Positions 16,149 through 24,764 are shown, numbered from the stretch's first letter. The stretch: DNA of 64,000 nucleotides from Pseudomonas grimontii (GCF_007858185.1 NZ_VFES01000022.1:1-64000), one strand, 5' to 3'. The notes: generated from the sequence alone by a model not told the origin. Numbers and translations: made by a program.

Positions 16149-18659
16149 TCAGCCTTCGCGCAATACGGTCAGCGGGCTTGCATTCAACGCACGGCGTGTG
16201 CCGAACACCCCTGCACCGCCGATCAATACCGCGCCGATCACAGGCAGCAGCAATAGCCAGGGGTGCGGGTGCCAGGCCAGGTCGAAGGCATAGCGGTACA
16301 GCACCCACGTCACCAGCTCGGTGCCCAGCGCTGCCAGCAAGCCACTGACTGCGCCCAACAAGCCAAACTCGATACGTCGCGCCTTGACCAGCAGCTTGCG
16401 CTCTGCGCCCAGTGCTCGCAGCAGTGCGCCTTGGCGAATGCGTTCATCCAATGTGGCCTGCAGGCCGGAGAACAGCACGGCCATCCCTGCGGCGAGTACA
16501 AACAACAGCACGTATTCCACTGCCAGGGTCACTTGGGCAAGGATGCTGCGCAGTTGCTCCAGCAGCGCCTCCACCTGCAGGATGGTCACCGCCGGAAAGG
16601 CGCGGGACAGATCAACGATCTGCTGATCATGCCCAGGGGCGAGGTAGAAGCTGGTCAGGTAGGTGGCCGGCAGGTCCGTCAAGGTACCCGGTTGGAAAAT
16701 CATGAAGAAGTTCGGCTGGAAGTTATCCCAGTTGATGGTTCGCAGGCTGGCAACCCGCGCCTCGCGATTTTCCCCGGCAATGGTGAACACCAGGTGATCG
16801 TTCAGCTTGAGCTTGAGGCTTTGCGCGACCTTGGCTTCTACCGAGACTCCAGGAATTCCATCGGTGGGTTGTTGCGACCACCATGAGCCTTCGGTCAGGG
16901 TATTGCCCGGCGGCAGGTCGGCGGCCCAGGTCAGGCTCAAGTCGCGTTGTACCGCGCGGTCACCACTGGAGTCCTTGCTGACTATTTCCTGTACAGGCTC
17001 GCCATTGATACTAATCAACCGCCCTGGCACGACCGGGTACAGCGGCGCTGACTGCGCCTGCACTTCCAGCAGGCGGGCACCGAAGGCGTCCTTATCGGCC
17101 GGCAGGATATTCAGGGCGAAATAATTAGGTGCGTCCTTGGGCAGCTGGTTTTGCCAGGTGTCCAGCAATTCGCCACGCAGCAGGGCGATCAAGCCCATGG
17201 ACAACAGGATCAGGCCGAACGCCAGGGACTGGCCTGCCGCCGCCAGCGGGTGGCGCAGCAATTGGCCCAGGCCCAGGCGCCAGGGCAGGGACGCTCTGGC
17301 CAACAGGCGTCGCAGGCTCTGCAACAGCAGCAGAAGCAAGCCACCCAGCACCAGCGCGGCGACCACGCCGCCGCCCAGCAGGGCGAAGGTCAGCACCAGG
17401 TCGAGGCTCAGGCGCCACATGATCAGGCCCAGGGCGAACAGCGCAGCGCCGTAGACCATCCAGGTGCTGGACGGGATGGGCAGCAGGTCGCGCCTCAACA
17501 CTCGCAGCGGTGGTACGCGACCGAGTGCGGCCAGCGGTGGCAGGGCGAAACCCGCGAGAGCGACCAGCCCGGTGCCGATCCCGGCGATGGCCGGCAACAG
17601 TCCACCTGGGGGAACGTCCGCCGGCAGCAGGTCGTGCAGGAAATAGAACAGGCCAAACTGTGCCAGCCAACCGAGCAGGGCGCCGGCCAGGCTCGCCAGC
17701 AAACCCAATACGCTCAATTGCAGGCTGAACAGCACCATGGCCTCGAGTCGCGATAACCCAAGGCAACGCAGCAACGCACTGGCGTCGAAACGTCGGGTGG
17801 CAAAGCGGTTGGCCGAGAGGGCTACGGCTACACCGGCCAACAGTACGGCCACCAGGCTGGCCATGTTCAGGTAGCGTTCGGCTTTGCCAAGGGCGCCGCC
17901 GATCTGCTGGTTGCCGTCCCGTGAATCCTGAAGACGCTGGTTGGCGGCGAGCCCCGGCTTGATCAGGTCACGATAGGTTTGCAGCGCGGTGCTGGCCTGC
18001 GGCCCACGCCACAATTCGCGGTAGCTGACGCGACTGCCTGGCTGGACTACCCCGGTGGCGTCCAGGTCCGCCAGGTTGATCATCACCCTGGGCGTCAGGC
18101 TATAGAAGTTGCCGGCGCGATCCGGCTCGTAGGTCAATACGCGTGCCAGGCGCAAGGTCTTCATACCCACATCGATACTGTCGCCGACTTTCAGGTCCAG
18201 TGCTGTCAGCAGCCGTGACTCCACCCAGGCTTCACCGGGTTTCGGTCCGCCGCCCGGGGTTTCGTCCCCAAAGGGTGCTGCTGCGCTCTTGAGCTCACCT
18301 CGCAGCGGATACTGCTCGTTGACCGCCTTGATGCTGGAGAGCTGGATGCCATTATCGGTGGCAATGACGCTGGAAAACTCAACCACGCGAGCGTGATCCA
18401 GGCCCAGTTCGGTCCCGGATCTGATTTGTTCGGGGCGGGCCGGTGAGCTGCCTTCGAGTACCAGGTCGGCGCCGAGGAACTCGGTGGCGCGTAACAGCAT
18501 GGCACCGTTGAGGCGGGCACCGAAATAACCGATAGCGGTACTGGCGGCCACAGCCACCAACAGGGCGAAGAACAGCACACGCAATTCACCGGCGCGGGCA
18601 TCGCGCAGTAATTGGCGCATGGCAAGGCTGAACAGGCGCAACAGCGGCAAGCGTGCCAT
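16149..18659 (-). CDS. FtsX-like ABC permease of the YbbA-YbbP type
   Basis: An 836-residue inner-membrane protein with the duplicated FtsX/MacB permease layout: one membrane helix near residue 25, a large periplasmic loop, then two groups of three to four helices (around residues 255-420 and 700-830), plus extra central helices as in YbbP. The ATG at 18659 overlaps the TGA of the ATPase gene (ATGA), so the two are translationally coupled and form one transporter. In E. coli YbbA-YbbP lies beside tesA, as here; the system is thought to move or extract lipophilic molecules from the membrane but its substrate is not established. Length is typical. Confidence 0.9.
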   Translation of the reverse strand: MARLPLLRLFSLAMRQLLRDARAGELRVLFFALLVAVAASTAIGYFGARLNGAMLLRATEFLGADLVLEGSSPARPEQIRSGTELGLDHARVVEFSSVIATDNGIQLSSIKAVNEQYPLRGELKSAAAPFGDETPGGGPKPGEAWVESRLLTALDLKVGDSIDVGMKTLRLARVLTYEPDRAGNFYSLTPRVMINLADLDATGVVQPGSRVSYRELWRGPQASTALQTYRDLIKPGLAANQRLQDSRDGNQQIGGALGKAERYLNMASLVAVLLAGVAVALSANRFATRRFDASALLRCLGLSRLEAMVLFSLQLSVLGLLASLAGALLGWLAQFGLFYFLHDLLPADVPPGGLLPAIAGIGTGLVALAGFALPPLAALGRVPPLRVLRRDLLPIPSSTWMVYGAALFALGLIMWRLSLDLVLTFALLGGGVVAALVLGGLLLLLLQSLRRLLARASLPWRLGLGQLLRHPLAAAGQSLAFGLILLSMGLIALLRGELLDTWQNQLPKDAPNYFALNILPADKDAFGARLLEVQAQSAPLYPVVPGRLISINGEPVQEIVSKDSSGDRAVQRDLSLTWAADLPPGNTLTEGSWWSQQPTDGIPGVSVEAKVAQSLKLKLNDHLVFTIAGENREARVASLRTINWDNFQPNFFMIFQPGTLTDLPATYLTSFYLAPGHDQQIVDLSRAFPAVTILQVEALLEQLRSILAQVTLAVEYVLLFVLAAGMAVLFSGLQATLDERIRQGALLRALGAERKLLVKARRIEFGLLGAVSGLLAALGTELVTWVLYRYAFDLAWHPHPWLLLLPVIGAVLIGGAGVFGTRRALNASPLTVLREG

Positions 18660-19342
18660 CAAGGCTCCAGGGGGGCGACCATCAGGCCGGCTTCAAGGCG
18701 GATCAGGCGTCGGCAGCGATGAGCCAGGCGCTCGTCATGGGTAACCAGCACCAGGGTCGTACCGTTCTCTTTATTGAGTTCGAACAGCAGGTCGCTGATG
18801 CGCTCGCCGGTGTGGCTGTCGAGGTTGCCGGTGGGTTCATCGGCAAACAGCACGTCCGGTTCGGCGGCAAAGGCGCGGGCAATCGCCACCCGTTGCTGCT
18901 CGCCGCCGGAAAGCTGGCGTGGTGAGTGGGTCAGGCGCTGGCCGAGGCCCACGCGTTCCAGCAGATGCTTGGCGCGTGCGCGTGCGTCTTTGCGGCCATC
19001 CAGCTCCAATGGCAGCATGACGTTCTCCAGCGCATTGAGGCTGTCGAGCAGTTGGAACGACTGGAACACAAAGCCCACGTGTTCGGCACGGATGCGCGCG
19101 CGCTGGTCTTCGTCGAGGGTGCTGAGCGCCTGGCCGGCGAGGGTGACTTCACCGCTGCTGGGCAGGTCGAGGCCGGCCAGCAGGCCGAGGAGGGTGGATT
19201 TGCCGGAACCGGAGCTGCCGACGATAGCCAGGCTATCGCCCTTGTTCAGTTCCAGGCTCAGTTCGTGCAGGATAGTCAGTTCACCTTCCGCGCTGGGAAC
19301 CACTTTGCTGAGGTTTCGCGCGGTGAGAATGCTTGCGCCCAT
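18659..19342 (-). CDS. ybbA: ABC transporter ATPase YbbA
   Basis: A 227-residue ATPase of the MacB/LolD type. The start chosen is ATG 19342 (MGASILTARNLSKVV), because upstream in-frame sequence does not look coding. It has Walker A GSSGSGKST, Q-loop VFQSFQLLDSLNALENVMLP, signature LSGGEQQR, Walker B VLFADEPTGNLD and H-loop VLVTHDERLAHRC, all canonical. It drives the adjacent FtsX-like permease (4-base overlap). Its start is ten bases from that of the divergent tesA gene, so the two transcripts must have overlapping promoters inside each other's coding region. Confidence 0.92.
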   Translation of the reverse strand: MGASILTARNLSKVVPSAEGELTILHELSLELNKGDSLAIVGSSGSGKSTLLGLLAGLDLPSSGEVTLAGQALSTLDEDQRARIRAEHVGFVFQSFQLLDSLNALENVMLPLELDGRKDARARAKHLLERVGLGQRLTHSPRQLSGGEQQRVAIARAFAAEPDVLFADEPTGNLDSHTGERISDLLFELNKENGTTLVLVTHDERLAHRCRRLIRLEAGLMVAPLEP

Positions 19343-19352
19343 GGAGAATCCG

Positions 19353-19958
19353 ATGCGAATGTGGTTTTTGAGTGCTGGCCTGGCCTTTATGTGCATGGCC
19401 CAGAACGCAGCGGCGGGTACAGTCCTGATCGTTGGCGATAGTATCAGTGCCGGTTTCGGCCTGGATACCCGCAAAGGGTGGGTGGCACTGCTGGAGCAAC
19501 GGCTCAAGAAGGAGGGTTTCGACGATAAAGTGGTCAACGCCTCCATCAGTGGTGACACCAGTGCCGGAGGCCTGGCGCGGCTGCCGGCGGCGCTTGCAGA
19601 GCATAAGCCGGACGTGGTTGTGATCGAGTTGGGCGGTAACGACGGCTTGCGTGGGCAGCCACCGGCGCAATTGAAACAAAATCTTGCGTCGATGATTGAT
19701 CAGTCCAAGGCCGGCGGTGCCAAGGTGCTGTTGTTGGGGATGCAGTTGCCACCCAATTATGGCCCGCGATACACCACGGCATTCGCCGAAGTCTTCGGCA
19801 CGCTGGCCAAGGAAAAAAACATCCCGCTGGTACCGTTTTTCCTTGAGGGCGTGGGTGGTCATCCGGAGCTGATGCAGGCTGATCAACTTCACCCGGCTGT
19901 CGGCGCCCAGGGCAAATTGCTGGAAAATGTCTGGCCGACGCTAAAACCGCTGCTATGA
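19353..19958 (+). CDS. tesA: TesA-type periplasmic lysophospholipase/thioesterase
   Basis: A 201-residue SGNH hydrolase that cleaves acyl-CoA thioesters, lysophospholipids and small esters (TesA/ApeA/PldC in E. coli). The start is ATG 19353 (MRMWFLSAGLAF), with GGAG six bases upstream. A signal peptide ends near AAAG at residue 20. The catalytic blocks are GDSISAGFG (nucleophilic Ser), an oxyanion Gly in SISGDTSAGGL, GGNDGLRG, and DQLHP with the Asp and His. It is divergent from ybbA, the same arrangement as in other gammaproteobacteria. Confidence 0.93.
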   Translation: MRMWFLSAGLAFMCMAQNAAAGTVLIVGDSISAGFGLDTRKGWVALLEQRLKKEGFDDKVVNASISGDTSAGGLARLPAALAEHKPDVVVIELGGNDGLRGQPPAQLKQNLASMIDQSKAGGAKVLLLGMQLPPNYGPRYTTAFAEVFGTLAKEKNIPLVPFFLEGVGGHPELMQADQLHPAVGAQGKLLENVWPTLKPLL

Positions 19959-20016
19959 CGCTTTTCTACCGGCAGGCTTTCGGCTAAGGTGGCGCCCCCC
20001 CGATCTGGAGCCCCCG

Positions 20017-20310
20017 ATGTCGCGTCCTGCCTGGTCCCTGTTTAACTACCAACTGATCGAGCCGGACGAGCAGCTGGATCTGTTCGCCTGCCAGGAAGTG
20101 CGGGTGCATCTGGTGACACGTCAATTGGAACTGGGTGGCTCCATTGATCGCACGCTCTGCGGCACTTTATTGCCGGCTCAGCCCCGCTGGTCGCTGGTGG
20201 ACCGTTCGATTTTCCAGGACCAGCGCCTGTGCCCTTTGTGCCGGGCCATCCTTGAGTCCCAGAAGCGCGGCACGCCGCCGATCTGGCCGGAGTTGCGTTT
20301 TGAGCTATAG
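20017..20310 (+). CDS. Small cysteine-containing protein of unknown function
   Basis: A 97-residue cytoplasmic protein starting MSRPAWSLFNYQLIEPDEQ. It has an isolated Cys (DRTLCGTLL) and a LCPLCRAIL motif that could form half of a zinc or redox site. No family is recognised. It is followed by a REP-like inverted repeat and then the L,D-transpeptidase gene on the same strand, but nothing ties its function to either neighbour. Confidence 0.7.
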   Translation: MSRPAWSLFNYQLIEPDEQLDLFACQEVRVHLVTRQLELGGSIDRTLCGTLLPAQPRWSLVDRSIFQDQRLCPLCRAILESQKRGTPPIWPELRFEL

Positions 20311-20334
20311 AAGCAGCTACAAGCATCAAGCGCT

Positions 20335-20368
20335 AAGCTGTAAGCTTGTGGCTGAAAGCTTACAGCTT
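20335..20368. repeat. 13-bp inverted repeat (AAGCTT type)
   Basis: AAGCTGTAAGCTT (20335-20347) and AAGCTTACAGCTT (20356-20368) are perfect inverted copies with an 8-base loop. The flanking AGCTACAAGCATCAAGCG has the same flavour as dispersed Pseudomonas intergenic repeats. It may stop transcription before the L,D-transpeptidase gene. Confidence 0.6.
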
Positions 20369-20414
20369 GCGACTCGCTTTTAACCTACCCATCGTTCTGC
20401 GAAGGATTTTCCGG

Positions 20415-21383
20415 ATGTTGTCGCGCCTTTCCGTCGTCACCTGCTGCCTGTCTCTTGCTGCCTTGTGCGCCGCCGGTTCTGCAGCCGCCTTGCAGTTGCC
20501 CTTGCCACCACCCGGTGAAGACATCGTCGGCCAGGTGCAGGTGATCAAGGCCAAGTACGAAGATACTTTTGCCGACCTGGGCACTACCTATGACCTGGGC
20601 TATTCGGAAATGGTCGCGGCCAATCCGGGGATCGATGCCTGGTTGCCGGGAGCAGGGACCGAGATTGTCCTGCCGACGCGCTTCATTCTGCCGCCGGGGC
20701 CTCGGGAAGGCATCGTGATCAACCTGGCTGAATATCGGCTTTACTACTTCCCCAAGGGCCAGGACGTGGTCTACACCTTCCCGCTGGGGATTGGTCGTGA
20801 AGGCTGGGGCTCGCCCATTGCTCACACCAGCATTATTGCCAAGACGCCGAACCCGACCTGGACTCCGCCGGCCTCGATCAAGGCCGAGCACGCCGCCAAC
20901 GGCGACCCGCTGCCCAATGTGGTGCCGGCCGGCCCGGACAACCCTCTGGGGCCGTTCAAGTTCACCCTGGGGACGCCGGGTTACCTGATTCACGGTTCAA
21001 ATATGAAGTTCGGCATCGGTACGCGCACCAGCCACGGCTGCTTCCGCATGTTCAACAACAACGTGCTGGAAATGGCCGGTATGGTGCCGGTGGGGACGTC
21101 GGTGCGCATCATCAATGATGCCTACAAGTTCGGCAGCAGTGGCGGCAAGGTCTACCTCGAAGCACATACGCCCTTGAACGACGACGGCACACCGTCGGTG
21201 GTCGACAAGCACACGGCAGTGATCAATGCCTTGCTCAAGCGTGAAGACCTGGCCAATAACCTGCGGGTGAACTGGGATCAGGTGCGTGATGTCGTCGCGG
21301 CCGAAGATGGCCTGCCGACTGAGATCGGTGTGCCAGGTGCTGCACCGATAGCTTCCAGCGCGCCGATCGACCTGCAGCAATAA
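20415..21383 (+). CDS. L,D-transpeptidase (YkuD domain)
   Basis: A 322-residue periplasmic enzyme that would make 3-3 crosslinks in peptidoglycan or attach lipoproteins to it. The start is ATG 20415 (MLSRLSVVTCCL), preceded by AAGGA; a signal peptide ends near residue 26 (AGSAAAL). A LysM-like segment (TFADLGTTYDLGYSEMVAANP) comes first, then the YkuD catalytic domain with GYLIHGSNMKFGIG and RTSHGCFRMFN, where His and Cys are catalytic. Phe replaces the common Ile/Leu in HGCxR. OprI, a murein-linked lipoprotein of the Lpp type, is encoded just downstream on the other strand, so joining OprI to peptidoglycan is a plausible role but unproven. Confidence 0.9.
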   Translation: MLSRLSVVTCCLSLAALCAAGSAAALQLPLPPPGEDIVGQVQVIKAKYEDTFADLGTTYDLGYSEMVAANPGIDAWLPGAGTEIVLPTRFILPPGPREGIVINLAEYRLYYFPKGQDVVYTFPLGIGREGWGSPIAHTSIIAKTPNPTWTPPASIKAEHAANGDPLPNVVPAGPDNPLGPFKFTLGTPGYLIHGSNMKFGIGTRTSHGCFRMFNNNVLEMAGMVPVGTSVRIINDAYKFGSSGGKVYLEAHTPLNDDGTPSVVDKHTAVINALLKREDLANNLRVNWDQVRDVVAAEDGLPTEIGVPGAAPIASSAPIDLQQ

Positions 21384-21402
21384 GCGTCTGGTCCGCTCCT
21401 GA

Positions 21403-21436
21403 GCCCGCCACGGCCTTGCGCTGCGGCGGGCTTTTT
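21403..21436 (+). terminator. Terminator of the L,D-transpeptidase gene
   Basis: GCCCGCC (21403-21409) pairs with GGCGGGC (21425-21431), followed by TTTTTATT, starting 20 bases after the stop codon. Confidence 0.85.
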
Positions 21437-21465
21437 ATTGCGCAGGGTTCAGGTACGAATCGCAG

Positions 21466-21499
21466 GCAATAAAAAGCCGATCCAAGAATGGATCGGCTT
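21466..21499 (-). terminator. Terminator of oprI
   Basis: On the minus strand AGCCGATCCA (21498-21489) pairs with TGGATCGGCT (21484-21475), followed by TTTT from 21474, just after the oprI stop codon. Confidence 0.88.
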
Positions 21500-21520
21500 G
21501 ATAACAACCCCGAGGGATTA

Positions 21521-21772
21521 TTACTTGCGGCTAGCTTTTTCAAGCATACGCAGAGCGCGCTCGTTAGCTTCGTCAGCAGTCTGTTGTGCTTTTTGAGCAG
21601 CAGCCAGAGCTTCATCAGCTTTACGGTAGGCTTCGTCTGCACGGGCCTGGGAGCGAGCTGCTGCGTCTTCAGTTGCAGTCAGACGAGCTTCGGTTTCTTT
21701 GGAGACGCTGCTGCAACCGGTAGCCAGAACTGCGGCCAGAGCCAGAGCAGAGAATTTCAGAACGTTGTTCAT
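21521..21772 (-). CDS. oprI: Major outer membrane lipoprotein OprI
   Basis: An 83-residue murein lipoprotein, the Pseudomonas counterpart of Lpp, that links or anchors the outer membrane to peptidoglycan. The start is ATG 21772 (MNNVLKFSALALAAV) after AAGGGG. The lipobox LATGC places the acylated Cys near residue 20; the mature part is an Ala-rich trimeric coiled coil (ARSQARADEAYRKADEAL) ending in RMLEKASRK, where the final Lys can be joined to peptidoglycan. A strong terminator and promoter fit its known very high expression. Confidence 0.96.
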   Translation of the reverse strand: MNNVLKFSALALAAVLATGCSSVSKETEARLTATEDAAARSQARADEAYRKADEALAAAQKAQQTADEANERALRMLEKASRK

Positions 21773-21839
21773 CGTGTTCCCCTTCAAGGACTTTCTATTA
21801 AATGGCTACTTTCTCAGAGTGAGCTAATAGCCGGCGTAC

Positions 21840-21867
21840 ATACTACCCATTACTTGTAGTAAGTAAA
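21840..21867 (-). promoter_or_regulatory. Putative oprI promoter
   Basis: Read on the minus strand, TTTACT (21867-21862) and TAGTAT (21845-21840) are 16 bases apart, about 67 bases before the oprI start codon. The match to sigma-70 is fair. Confidence 0.5.
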
Positions 21868-22383
21868 CTGACGTAGCGCAAGAAGCAAAAAAAATTCTCG
21901 CGCCGAATCTATTTTGGCTAACCTTTTGAAGGTTTGTATAAAAACCGTCCAATTTTTTTCAGTCGGATGAAGATTGGATCCAGGCTGAAAGCTCCGGCCC
22001 GCATGTGCCGAGCCTGGCAATCAGATGAAAATTTATATATCTGCGCCGACACTTTGGTTGCGTTTGACGTTGCTTGCCAGAGTATCTTTTACGCATGTAG
22101 AGGTGACTTTAAGAGCGCCTGTTCGTCTCAAGGTTCAACTGCCGGCAATGTTCAGGCTTTCGGTCACCGGTTGATCGAGGCCCTTTCTATATCCGCCAGT
22201 GGCAGGGATGACGGGTACGTCTTGAGCAATTACAGGATTGGTGCCTACTATTCCCTACGTGCTGGTTGTGAGCGCTATAGGTTTTCTCGTTGTCGAAACC
22301 GGCACGGGGTGGCGTAGATGTTCCTTCGCCGGAAAAACATCGGTAAGGTAGGGGTCAGAATCCAAGACCCGCGAGGAGTAGTG
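21868..22383. other. Long intergenic region between oprI and the acetyltransferase gene
   Basis: About 500 bases with lower GC and no convincing gene. A 127-codon plus-strand frame (TTG 21934) lacks a ribosome binding site and family features. A short GGGTC/GACCC repeat (22353-22370 area) precedes the GAGGAG binding site of the next gene. Nothing else was recognised. Confidence 0.4.
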
Positions 22384-22665
22384 ATGAGCGAGGCGTTGTC
22401 CATCCACCATGACCAGGCTGGTCATCAGTTCGAGACCAATGTGGACGGTCATCGTGCCTATCTGACCTATATGGACCTCGGGAAGCAGACCCTGGACATC
22501 TATCGGACCTTCGTGCCCAACGCACTGCGCGGCCGTGGCATTGCAGCCGCGTTGACCGAGGAAGCGTTGAAGTTCGCCGAAGAGCAAGGCTACACGGTGA
22601 TACCGTCGTGCTCCTATGTCGAACGCTACATGGAGCGCCACCAGCGCCATGCCGCGAAGCTTTGA
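22384..22665 (+). CDS. Small GNAT-like N-acetyltransferase (YjdJ/NATD1 type)
   Basis: A 93-residue minimal GNAT-fold protein. The start is ATG 22384 (MSEALSIHHDQ), set by GAGGAG eight bases upstream. The acetyl-CoA-binding loop is NALRGRGIAAALTEEAL (Q/RxxGxA type), preceded by two strands (GHRAYLTYMDLGK, DIYRTFVP) and followed by VIPSCSYVERYMERH. This short family is widespread and its acceptor is unknown. It ends before a bidirectional terminator shared with the DAHP synthase gene. Confidence 0.88.
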   Translation: MSEALSIHHDQAGHQFETNVDGHRAYLTYMDLGKQTLDIYRTFVPNALRGRGIAAALTEEALKFAEEQGYTVIPSCSYVERYMERHQRHAAKL

Positions 22666-22683
22666 CGCATTAAACGCAGCATG

Positions 22684-22712
22684 AAAAACGCCGGGCTCAG
22701 CCCGGCGTTTTT
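22684..22712. terminator. Bidirectional terminator
   Basis: AAAAACGCCGGGCT and AGCCCGGCGTTTTT pair around a short loop, with A- and T-runs on both sides, between the converging acetyltransferase and DAHP synthase genes. Confidence 0.9.
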
Positions 22713-22737
22713 GTGTGCGCACACTTCAGATACAGGT

Positions 22738-23814
22738 TCAGGTGCGCTTGCGTTTCGGCAATACGTCCTTGAGCTTGGCATGCATGCTGCGCAGGGTGTT
22801 CTCGGTGGCGGACCAGTCGATGCAGGCATCGGTGATCGACACGCCGTACTGCAAGTCGGCCAAGTCCTTTGGAATCGCCTGGCAGCCCCAGTTCAGGTGG
22901 CTCTCGACCATCAGGCCGATAATCGACTGGTTGCCTTCAAGGATTTGGTTGGCGACGTTTTCCATCACCAGCGGCTGCAGGGCCGGGTCCTTGTTGGAGT
23001 TGGCGTGGCTGCAGTCGACCATGATGTTCGGCTTGATCTTGGCCTTGTTCAGCGCCTGCTCGCAGAGCGCGACGCTGACCGAGTCATAGTTGGGCTTGCC
23101 GTTACCGCCGCGCAACACCACGTGACCGTAGGCATTGCCCTTGGTGGTGACGATGGAGACGCCGCCTTCCTGGTTGATACCCAGGAAACGGTGAGGGCTC
23201 GAGACCGATTGCAGCGCGTTGATCGCCACGGTCAGGCCGCCGTCGGTACCGTTCTTGAAACCCACGGCCGAGGACAGGCCGGACGCCATTTCGCGGTGGG
23301 TCTGCGACTCGGTGGTACGTGCGCCGATGGCCGACCAGCTGATCAGGTCCTGCAGGTACTGCGGGGAGATCGGGTCGAGGGCTTCGGTGGCGGTGGGCAG
23401 GCCCATTTCGGCCAGGTCCAGCAGCAACTTGCGACCAATGTGCAAACCGTCCTGGATCTTGAACGAGTCGTCCAGGTACGGGTCGTTGATCAAACCTTTC
23501 CAGCCGACGGTGGTACGCGGCTTCTCGAAATAGACGCGCATCACCAGGTACAAGGTGTCGGACACTTCAGCCGCCAGCACTTTGAGGCGCTCGGCGTATT
23601 CGTGGGCAGCCTTGAGGTCGTGGATCGAGCAAGGCCCGATCACGACGAAGAGGCGGTGGTCGGTGCCGTCGAGAATGTCACGGATGACTTCGCGGCCTTT
23701 GGTGACGGTCTGCAGGGCAGCGTCGCTCAAAGGGATTTCGCGCTTGAGCTGATCGGGTGTGATCAGTGTCTCGTTGGATTCGACGTTTAGGTCATTGATC
23801 GGTAAATCAGCCAT
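22738..23814 (-). CDS. Class I DAHP synthase
   Basis: A 358-residue enzyme of the first shikimate step, condensing phosphoenolpyruvate and erythrose 4-phosphate into DAHP. The start is ATG 23814 (MADLPINDLNVES); upstream in-frame sequence is unlike the family. Family motifs include VVIGPCSIHDL, RVYFEKPRTTVGWKG, GARTTESQTHRE, GFKNGTDGG, LRGGNGKPNY and MVDCSHANSNKD, holding the metal and substrate residues of AroF/AroG/AroH. The N-terminal extension is the part that binds Phe or Tyr in relatives; which amino acid inhibits it cannot be read here. A class II enzyme is encoded 14 kb away. Confidence 0.94.
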   Translation of the reverse strand: MADLPINDLNVESNETLITPDQLKREIPLSDAALQTVTKGREVIRDILDGTDHRLFVVIGPCSIHDLKAAHEYAERLKVLAAEVSDTLYLVMRVYFEKPRTTVGWKGLINDPYLDDSFKIQDGLHIGRKLLLDLAEMGLPTATEALDPISPQYLQDLISWSAIGARTTESQTHREMASGLSSAVGFKNGTDGGLTVAINALQSVSSPHRFLGINQEGGVSIVTTKGNAYGHVVLRGGNGKPNYDSVSVALCEQALNKAKIKPNIMVDCSHANSNKDPALQPLVMENVANQILEGNQSIIGLMVESHLNWGCQAIPKDLADLQYGVSITDACIDWSATENTLRSMHAKLKDVLPKRKRT

Positions 23815-23944
23815 CGTGTTACTCGCCAGGGTCACGGGTGCCGGCCGCCAGCCATCCCCGTGCGGCGGGCACAGCATGATTTGAATGCAGGGGGGAGGAA
23901 CCTTAGCGCGTAACACGGGCCCGCGACAATGGGCAAAGCCCGCT

Positions 23945-24379
23945 TTAATCCAGCGTTGGCCGCACAAACGTCTCATGGGCAAACTCGCCGGCATGGCGCG
24001 CCACCCACTCACGGGCCAGGGCTTCAAGTTGCTGCGGAGTCGGTTCGGCATCTTCATGCTGGCGGCAGTAGCGCTCTATCCGGCATGCTTGCTCACCCAT
24101 TCGTGCACCGAACAACGCATGCTCGTCGGTAAACGAAATGCCCACGCGGTAGCCGTTTTCCACCTTGCGACACCACGCCACATACCCCGGATAGCGGGCC
24201 GTGGCACCGAGGGAGGGAATGTGCAGGTCAACGGCCGTGCCCTGGCGCCATGCGCGGGGCCAATTGCAGGCGACGCCGCCCAGGCCGATAGTGAGCAGGC
24301 GTTGGCGGGGAATGGCGGGAGAGGGGCGTTGGATTAACTCGACAGCGACATCATCAGGGTGAGGTAAAAAACGACCCAT
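23945..24379 (-). CDS. PilZ-domain protein
   Basis: A 144-residue protein likely to bind or once have bound cyclic di-GMP. The start ATG (24379) shares CATG with the start of the divergent thioredoxin-like gene. The sequence has RQRLLTIGLGGVACN (near the usual D/NxSxxG motif, here LGGVAC) and a strand-rich part GTAVDLHIPSLG and YRVGISFTDEHALFG. An RxxxR motif is only partly visible (IQRPSPAIPRQR), so ligand binding is uncertain. The C-terminal ~45 residues form helices. It lies upstream of the DAHP synthase gene on the same strand, 130 bases apart. Confidence 0.8.
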   Translation of the reverse strand: MGRFLPHPDDVAVELIQRPSPAIPRQRLLTIGLGGVACNWPRAWRQGTAVDLHIPSLGATARYPGYVAWCRKVENGYRVGISFTDEHALFGARMGEQACRIERYCRQHEDAEPTPQQLEALAREWVARHAGEFAHETFVRPTLD

Positions 24380-24764
24380 GTACACGGACTCCGAGCACCG
24401 TCCAATTGACGGCGGTGGCAGCAGTATAGTGAAGGAACTGGAATTGACCGACCTGGATATTGACCAGCAATTGCTGGGATTGCCAGGTATTTCGCTGGTG
24501 GTGTTCACCAGCGTGGGATGTTCCAGTTGCCGTTGGGCGCGCCAGCAATTGCCGGACTGGCGTTTGCCGGTGGACCGTTTGTGTTGGGTGGATGCCGGGC
24601 ACAACGGCGGTGCGGTCGAACGCTACCAGATCTTTCATTTGCCCGCGTTGTTTGTGGTGTGCGAGGGTCAATTCCTCGGGCAGATACAGACACGCCTTAC
24701 GCTTTCTGACCTTGTCGACACCATTAACCAAGCGCTTAGCCGCACTCCAGAGGATCTGCCATGA
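24378..24764 (+). CDS. Thioredoxin-like protein with CSSC motif
   Basis: A 128-residue cytoplasmic protein with a thioredoxin fold: a strand (ISLVVFTSVGC) leads into SVGCSSCRWARQQLP, a CxxC site, and the cis-Pro region is IFHLPALFVV followed by strand FLGQIQTRLT. CSSC rather than CGPC suggests a redox potential unlike thioredoxin. The ATG at 24378 overlaps the start codon of the PilZ gene on the other strand; a GTG at 24429 is an alternative start. Its TGA overlaps the ATG of panE (ATGA), so it is probably cotranscribed with panE. The partner protein is unknown. Confidence 0.8.
   Translation: MYTDSEHRPIDGGGSSIVKELELTDLDIDQQLLGLPGISLVVFTSVGCSSCRWARQQLPDWRLPVDRLCWVDAGHNGGAVERYQIFHLPALFVVCEGQFLGQIQTRLTLSDLVDTINQALSRTPEDLP

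Noticed and set aside
21934..22317. A 127-codon frame between oprI and the acetyltransferase gene.
   Set aside because: TTG start, no binding site, Cys- and Arg-rich sequence with no recognisable pattern.
22681..23790. A 369-codon plus-strand frame opposite the class I DAHP synthase gene.
   Set aside because: Antisense shadow of the DAHP synthase gene, without family features or a binding site.
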